From Jatrophihabitans sp964252635 (GTDB lineage: Bacteria > Actinomycetota > Actinomycetes > Mycobacteriales > Jatrophihabitantaceae), in NCBI RefSeq assembly GCF_964252635.1, contig NZ_CAXUNP010000004.1, positions 82,186 to 146,185 on the forward strand: DNA of 64,000 nt, read 5' to 3'. Shown piece after piece: positions 60,508 through 64,000 of the stretch. Both the position numbers and the translations under genes were made by a program. Under the pieces are notes generated by a model. That model was not told the origin of the DNA and ran no database searches. It saw nothing but the letters and a program-made list of their open reading frames with translations. How positions within the stretch are numbered: position 1 is the first letter of the stretch; every line of letters starts with the position of its first letter.

Positions 60508-61140
60508 GTGGCGAGTGCGGTGGGTGCCGAACTGGGTCGGGGCGGTCGCATGCCCCGCTCGGCGCGCCGCAAGCAACTGCTGTCCGCCGCGCAGGAGGTC
60601 TTCGTCGCGCAGGGCTACCACGCCGCCGCGATGGACGACATCGCCGAGCGCGCAGGTGTGTCCAAGCCGGTGCTCTACCAGCACTTCCCGGGCAAGCTCG
60701 AGCTGTACCTGGCCCTGCTGGACACGCAGGCGTCGGCGCTCTCGGAAGGGGTGCGCGCCGCGCTCGAGGGCACGACCGACAACGAGCAGCGCATCCACCG
60801 CGTCCTGTCGGCCTACTTCGGCTTCGTCGACCGCGACGACCACGACGGCGCCTTCCGGCTCATCTTCGAGAGCGACCTGGTCAACGATCCCGAGGTGCGC
60901 AAGCGCGTCGAGTCCGTCACCGCCCGCACCATGGAGGCGGTCGCCGACACCGTGGCCGCCGACACGGGCCTGAGCCGCGCCGAGGCCGAGCTGCTCGCGA
61001 CGGCGCTCACCGGCTCGGCGCAGGTCGTGGCGCGCTGGTGGCTCGCCAGCGACCGCCCGGTCACCCAGGACGAGGCCATCACGCTGCTCGAGTCGCTGCT
61101 GTGGCGCGGCATCTCCAACTTCCCCCGCCGCGACGGCTGA
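60508..61140 (+). CDS. TetR/AcrR family transcriptional regulator
   Basis: A 210-residue TetR-type repressor. The helix-turn-helix is RRKQLLSAAQEVFVAQGYH through MDDIAERAGVSKPVLYQHFPGK, shown here in parts, followed by an all-helical ligand domain. It matches Rv3208 by position, conserved next to a DUF3107 gene and a DEAD-box helicase. Target genes are unknown and may include its neighbours. GTG 60508. Transcribed in the same direction as the ligase/polymerase pair, 43 bp after it. Confidence 0.9.
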   Translation: MASAVGAELGRGGRMPRSARRKQLLSAAQEVFVAQGYHAAAMDDIAERAGVSKPVLYQHFPGKLELYLALLDTQASALSEGVRAALEGTTDNEQRIHRVLSAYFGFVDRDDHDGAFRLIFESDLVNDPEVRKRVESVTARTMEAVADTVAADTGLSRAEAELLATALTGSAQVVARWWLASDRPVTQDEAITLLESLLWRGISNFPRRDG

Positions 61141-61236
61141 GCGCTGTTCGCTGTCGGCGCAGCGGGCGCCGCGGCAACGGGCGCCGCGCTCCACTAGCGT
61201 GGTCCGTACGCACCAACAACGAGCTGGAGGTTCGGC

Positions 61237-61464
61237 GTGGAGGTCAAGATCGGCGTGCTGCACACGTCCCGTGAGGTCGTCGTGGACAGCCCGCAGAGCA
61301 CCGACGAGGTGCAGGCTCTCGTCGACGCCGCGCTGAAGAGCATCGACGGGCAGCTCGTCCTGAACGACGACAAGGGCCGCAAGGTCATCGTGCCGGCCAA
61401 CCTCGTCGCCTACGTCGACATCGCCCCGAGCGACACCCGCCGGGTCGGGTTCGTCGCCGGCTGA
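61237..61464 (+). CDS. DUF3107 small protein (TB9.4-like)
   Basis: A 75-residue protein starting VEVKIGVLHTSREVVVDS, ending in VAYVDIAPSDTRRVGFV. This matches the actinobacterial DUF3107 family (Rv3208A/TB9.4), of unknown function but a known small antigen. GTG 61237 follows GGAGG at good distance. It lies between the TetR gene and the ferritin-like gene, as in M. tuberculosis. A strong hairpin just after the stop ends transcription. Confidence 0.9.
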   Translation: MEVKIGVLHTSREVVVDSPQSTDEVQALVDAALKSIDGQLVLNDDKGRKVIVPANLVAYVDIAPSDTRRVGFVAG

Positions 61465-61473
61465 GCGAGCCGC

Positions 61474-61501
61474 GACAGCTGAGCCAGTCGGCTCAGCTGT
61501 C
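61474..61501. terminator. Bidirectional terminator hairpin
   Basis: A perfect 12-bp inverted repeat (61474-61485 against 61490-61501) with a 4-nt loop, between the DUF3107 stop and the convergent ferritin-like gene, whose last codons it overlaps. Confidence 0.8.
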
Positions 61502-62167
61502 CAGACCGAGCTCGACCATGCGCTCGGCGTGCCGGTCGGTGATGCGGGTGATGAGGGCGGGCACGCCCGTTAGCCCGCCGGTGCCCTCGACGAGCAGCAG
61601 CATGAGCGACTCCCGGTCGGCCAGCACGTGCTGGGTCTGGCTGATGGCCTCCCCCACCAGCCGCCGCGCCCACAGCGCCAGCCGGCCGGCGACCGCCGGC
61701 GACTCGGCCACGGCGGCCTGCACCTCGCGGACCGCGAACTCCGCTCGACCCGCCTCGGTCAGCACCTCGCGGATGAGCGCGCCGGTGGAGTTGTCCACCA
61801 GGGTCGCGACCTCGCGGAAGAAGTCGCCAGCCATGCCGTCGCCGACGTAGGCCTTGACGACGGCCTCGAGCCAGGTGGAGGGCGTGGTCAGCGAGTGGTA
61901 GGCCTCGAGCGCCGCCACGAAGGGGGCCATGGCCTGCTCCGGCGCGACCCCGTAGCCGGCGATCCGGTCGGCGAGGAGCCGGTAGTGGCCGAACTCGACG
62001 GCGGCCATGGCCGACATCTCGGCCCGCCCCGCCAGGCCGGGCGCCAGCCGGGCGTCGTCGGCCAGCCGGTCGAAGGCGCTGAGCTCGCCGTAGGCCAGGA
62101 CCCCGAGCAGGTCGACGACGGCCTCCGACCCCTCCGCAGCGGCGTCGGGCGCGGTCGTCGGGGGCAC
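61493..62167 (-). CDS. Ferritin-like fold protein (tRNA hydroxylase MiaE-like group)
   Basis: A 224-residue helical protein. YGELSAFDRLADDA and VEFGHYRLLAD supply Glu and His residues like those of ferritin-like diiron carboxylate proteins; a later helix EFAVREVQAAV completes the bundle. Database families place the actinobacterial members in a ferritin-like group related to MiaE, but the reaction is not established. It matches Rv3210c by position. GTG 62167 is the start. It diverges from the DEAD-box helicase leader region. Confidence 0.83.
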   Translation of the reverse strand: MPPTTAPDAAAEGSEAVVDLLGVLAYGELSAFDRLADDARLAPGLAGRAEMSAMAAVEFGHYRLLADRIAGYGVAPEQAMAPFVAALEAYHSLTTPSTWLEAVVKAYVGDGMAGDFFREVATLVDNSTGALIREVLTEAGRAEFAVREVQAAVAESPAVAGRLALWARRLVGEAISQTQHVLADRESLMLLLVEGTGGLTGVPALITRITDRHAERMVELGLDS

Positions 62168-62205
62168 CAGCGCAGGTTAGCGCCCGGGCGCGGGGACCGG
62201 CCCGA

Positions 62206-62345
62206 TAGGATAGCGGTGCTGGAACTCTCCAGCGCACCACGAATCTGCGCGTTGACCGCAGGCGCCGCCCGTTCCCCGGGTCGCAGCCGCCGGGCCACCA
62301 CCCTCTCCGGTCGACGCACCGACACGACCGACACCTGAGGATGAC
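62206..62345 (+). promoter_or_regulatory. Promoter-like -10 and leader with possible small ORF
   Basis: TAGGAT at 62206-62211 is a reasonable -10. GTG at 62216 opens a 40-codon frame to 62338, ending 7 nt before the helicase start. A 6-bp hairpin is at 62218-62233. No good -35 was found. Confidence 0.3.
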
Positions 62346-64000
62346 GTGACCGAAGAACCCGTACTGTCCCCTGCCGAACTGTCCGCTGCGGAGCTCGACC
62401 ACCGCACCGACCTCACCGAGGCCGAGATCGCACCGGTCGACGCCGAGCCACTGGCCGCCAAGGCCCCGGTCAGCACCGAGAGCCCGCTGTTCAGCAGCTT
62501 CGACATCAACCCGGAGATCGTGCAGGCCCTGGCCGACGTCGGCATCGAGCGGACGTTCGCCATCCAGGAGCTCACCCTGCCGATCGCCCTGGGCGGCAAC
62601 GACCTCATCGGCCAGGCCCGCACCGGCTCGGGCAAGACCCTTGGCTTCGGGGTGCCGCTGCTCAACCGGATCACCCTGCCCGGCGGCCCGGGCGCCCGCC
62701 CGCAGGCCCTCGTCGTCGCCCCCACCCGCGAGCTCGCGGTGCAGGTGTCGGCCGACCTCGCCGAGGCCGGCAAGCGCATCGGCGCCCGCGTCCTCACCAT
62801 CTACGGCGGCCGGGCCTACGAGCCGCAGATCGAGGCGCTGAAGAGCGGCGTCGACGTCGTCGTCGGCACCCCGGGCCGGCTGCTGGACCTGGCGCAGCAG
62901 GGCCACCTGTCGCTGGCCGACGCCCGCATCCTGGTGCTCGACGAGGCCGACGAGATGCTGGATCTCGGCTTCCTGCCCGACATCGAGAAGCTGCTGACGA
63001 TGGTGCCCGCCGCCCGTCAGACCATGCTGTTCTCGGCCACCATGCCGGGGCCGATCGTCGCCCTGGCCCGGCAGTTCCTCATCCAGCCCATCCAGATCCG
63101 GGCCGATGCCGAGACGAGCATCCCGAGCACGTCGCACGTCGACCAGTTCGTGTACCGCGCCCACGCCATGGACAAGGCCGAGATGCTCGCGCGGGTGCTG
63201 CAGGCGCGCAACCGGTCACTGGTGCTGATCTTCACGCGTACCAAGCGGACCGCGCAGAAGGTGGCCGACGACCTCGAGGACCGCGGCTTCGCGGCCGCGG
63301 CCATCCATGGCGACCTGGGTCAGGGCGCCCGTGAGCAGGCCCTGCGCGCGTTCCGGTCCGGCAAGGTCGACGTCCTGGTCGCCACCGACGTCGCGGCCCG
63401 CGGGCTCGACGTCGACGGCATCTCCCACGTCGTCAACTACCAGGCGCCAGAGGACGCGATGACCTACGTGCACCGCATCGGCCGCACCGCCCGCGCCGGC
63501 AAGCAGGGCACCTCGGTCACCTTCGTCGACTGGGACGACATCCCGCGCTGGAAGCTCATCTGCGACACCCTCGAGCTCCCCTTCCACGAGCCGACCGAGA
63601 CGTACTCGACCTCGCCGCACCTCTACACCGAGCTCGACATCCCCGAGGGCGTCACCGGCACCCTGCCGCGCGCGGCCCGCACCCGCGCCGGGTTGGACGC
63701 CGAGACCCTCGAGGACCTCGGCGGCCGCTCCCCGAGCCGGGGCCGCGACGACCGCCCGGGCGGCGCCCGCAGCGGCCGCGACCGTGGCAGCCGTGACGGT
63801 CGTGGCGACCGCGACGGTCGTGCGCGCGGCGACCGCGACCGCTCGGCCGGCCCCGAGACCGAGCGTCCCGCCCGTCCGGCGCGCAACCGGACCCGCACCC
63901 GCACGCGTGGCGGCCAGGCCGTCGGCGCGGACAGCGCGCAAGCCACGGCCACCACGTCGTCCGCAGCCTCCACGTCGTCCGCGTCGTCGACTGCGACGCC
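62346..64000 (+). CDS. DEAD/DEAH-box RNA helicase, C-terminus outside window
   Basis: At least 551 residues, still open at the window end. It follows the RhlE/DeaD pattern: Q-motif with FAIQELTLP, Walker A ARTGSGKT, APTRELA, GTPGRLLD, VLDEADEML (DEAD), SATMP, then ATDVAARGLDVDG and HRIGRTARAGKQG. After about residue 460 comes an Arg/Gly/Asp-rich tail (RGDRDGRARGDRDR-type) that helps RNA binding. Acts in ribosome assembly, RNA decay or cold adaptation. GTG 62346 follows GAGGA. It matches Rv3211 (rhlE) by position. Confidence 0.93.
   Translation, partial: MTEEPVLSPAELSAAELDHRTDLTEAEIAPVDAEPLAAKAPVSTESPLFSSFDINPEIVQALADVGIERTFAIQELTLPIALGGNDLIGQARTGSGKTLGFGVPLLNRITLPGGPGARPQALVVAPTRELAVQVSADLAEAGKRIGARVLTIYGGRAYEPQIEALKSGVDVVVGTPGRLLDLAQQGHLSLADARILVLDEADEMLDLGFLPDIEKLLTMVPAARQTMLFSATMPGPIVALARQFLIQPIQIRADAETSIPSTSHVDQFVYRAHAMDKAEMLARVLQARNRSLVLIFTRTKRTAQKVADDLEDRGFAAAAIHGDLGQGAREQALRAFRSGKVDVLVATDVAARGLDVDGISHVVNYQAPEDAMTYVHRIGRTARAGKQGTSVTFVDWDDIPRWKLICDTLELPFHEPTETYSTSPHLYTELDIPEGVTGTLPRAARTRAGLDAETLEDLGGRSPSRGRDDRPGGARSGRDRGSRDGRGDRDGRARGDRDRSAGPETERPARPARNRTRTRTRGGQAVGADSAQATATTSSAASTSSASSTAT

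Overview
The window is chromosomal DNA from a very GC-rich actinobacterium (visibly around 70% G+C, not counted), with many GTG starts and stop/start overlaps. Gene content and order from about 11.5 kb onward match, from memory, the Mycobacterium tuberculosis block Rv3193c-Rv3211: UPF0182 protein, PDZ/Lon-like protease, metalloprotease, ThiF-like protein, ABC1 kinase, whiB7, uvrD2, mycoredoxin, nudC, adnB/adnA, ATL, moeZ, DUF3152, TetR, DUF3107, ferritin-like protein and a DEAD-box helicase. The inserted genes are not mycobacterial in arrangement, so a non-mycobacterial actinomycete (for example Frankiales, Nakamurellales or a relative) is likely; genus cannot be named.

Layout: 1-8.8 kb holds metabolic and transport genes (FGGY kinase end, MFS exporter, two Rossmann proteins, FUSC exporter) and a secreted S53 peptidase. 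8.9-11.6 kb has a DUF805 membrane protein, an anti-sigma-type ATPase, a PPOX-type flavoprotein and a methyltransferase-like protein. 11.5-21.4 kb is the conserved protease/membrane block ending in the ThiF-like/ABC1 kinase pair. 21.4-24.6 kb is the whiB7 locus: a promoter with an AT element just upstream of -35, a leader of about 560 nt with a leader ORF and 18-bp repeats, competing hairpins with an intrinsic terminator, and a divergent drug-efflux-type MFS gene. 24.6-33.3 kb has ASCH, UvrD2, mycoredoxin, a uridine-kinase-like protein, and a single-chain ABC exporter coupled to another MFS exporter. 33.5-43.2 kb is sugar, nucleotide and peptide metabolism, including a minus-strand run M20 - M16(catalytic) - M16(non-catalytic) - NudC. 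43.1-49.5 kb encodes AdnAB, the actinobacterial double-strand-break resection helicase-nuclease.

50.6-53.5 kb is the clearest accessory island: a polymorphic-toxin-like protein followed by two overlapping genes for related zinc-ribbon proteins (probable immunity genes), with visibly lower GC from the toxin tip onward, then about 0.5 kb of non-coding DNA with an imperfect direct repeat. 53.5-57.5 kb holds MoeZ, a DUF3152 metzincin-like membrane protein and two enzymes. 57.6-60.5 kb is a non-homologous end-joining module with Ku divergent from separately encoded LigD-type ligase and polymerase. The window ends in TetR, DUF3107, a ferritin-like protein and a DEAD-box helicase cut by the window edge.

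Two themes recur: DNA repair (UvrD2, AdnAB, ATL, Ku, ligase, polymerase) and export/antibiotic stress (WhiB7, three MFS, one fused ABC, FUSC). No rRNA, tRNA, CRISPR array, prophage or complete insertion sequence was seen.
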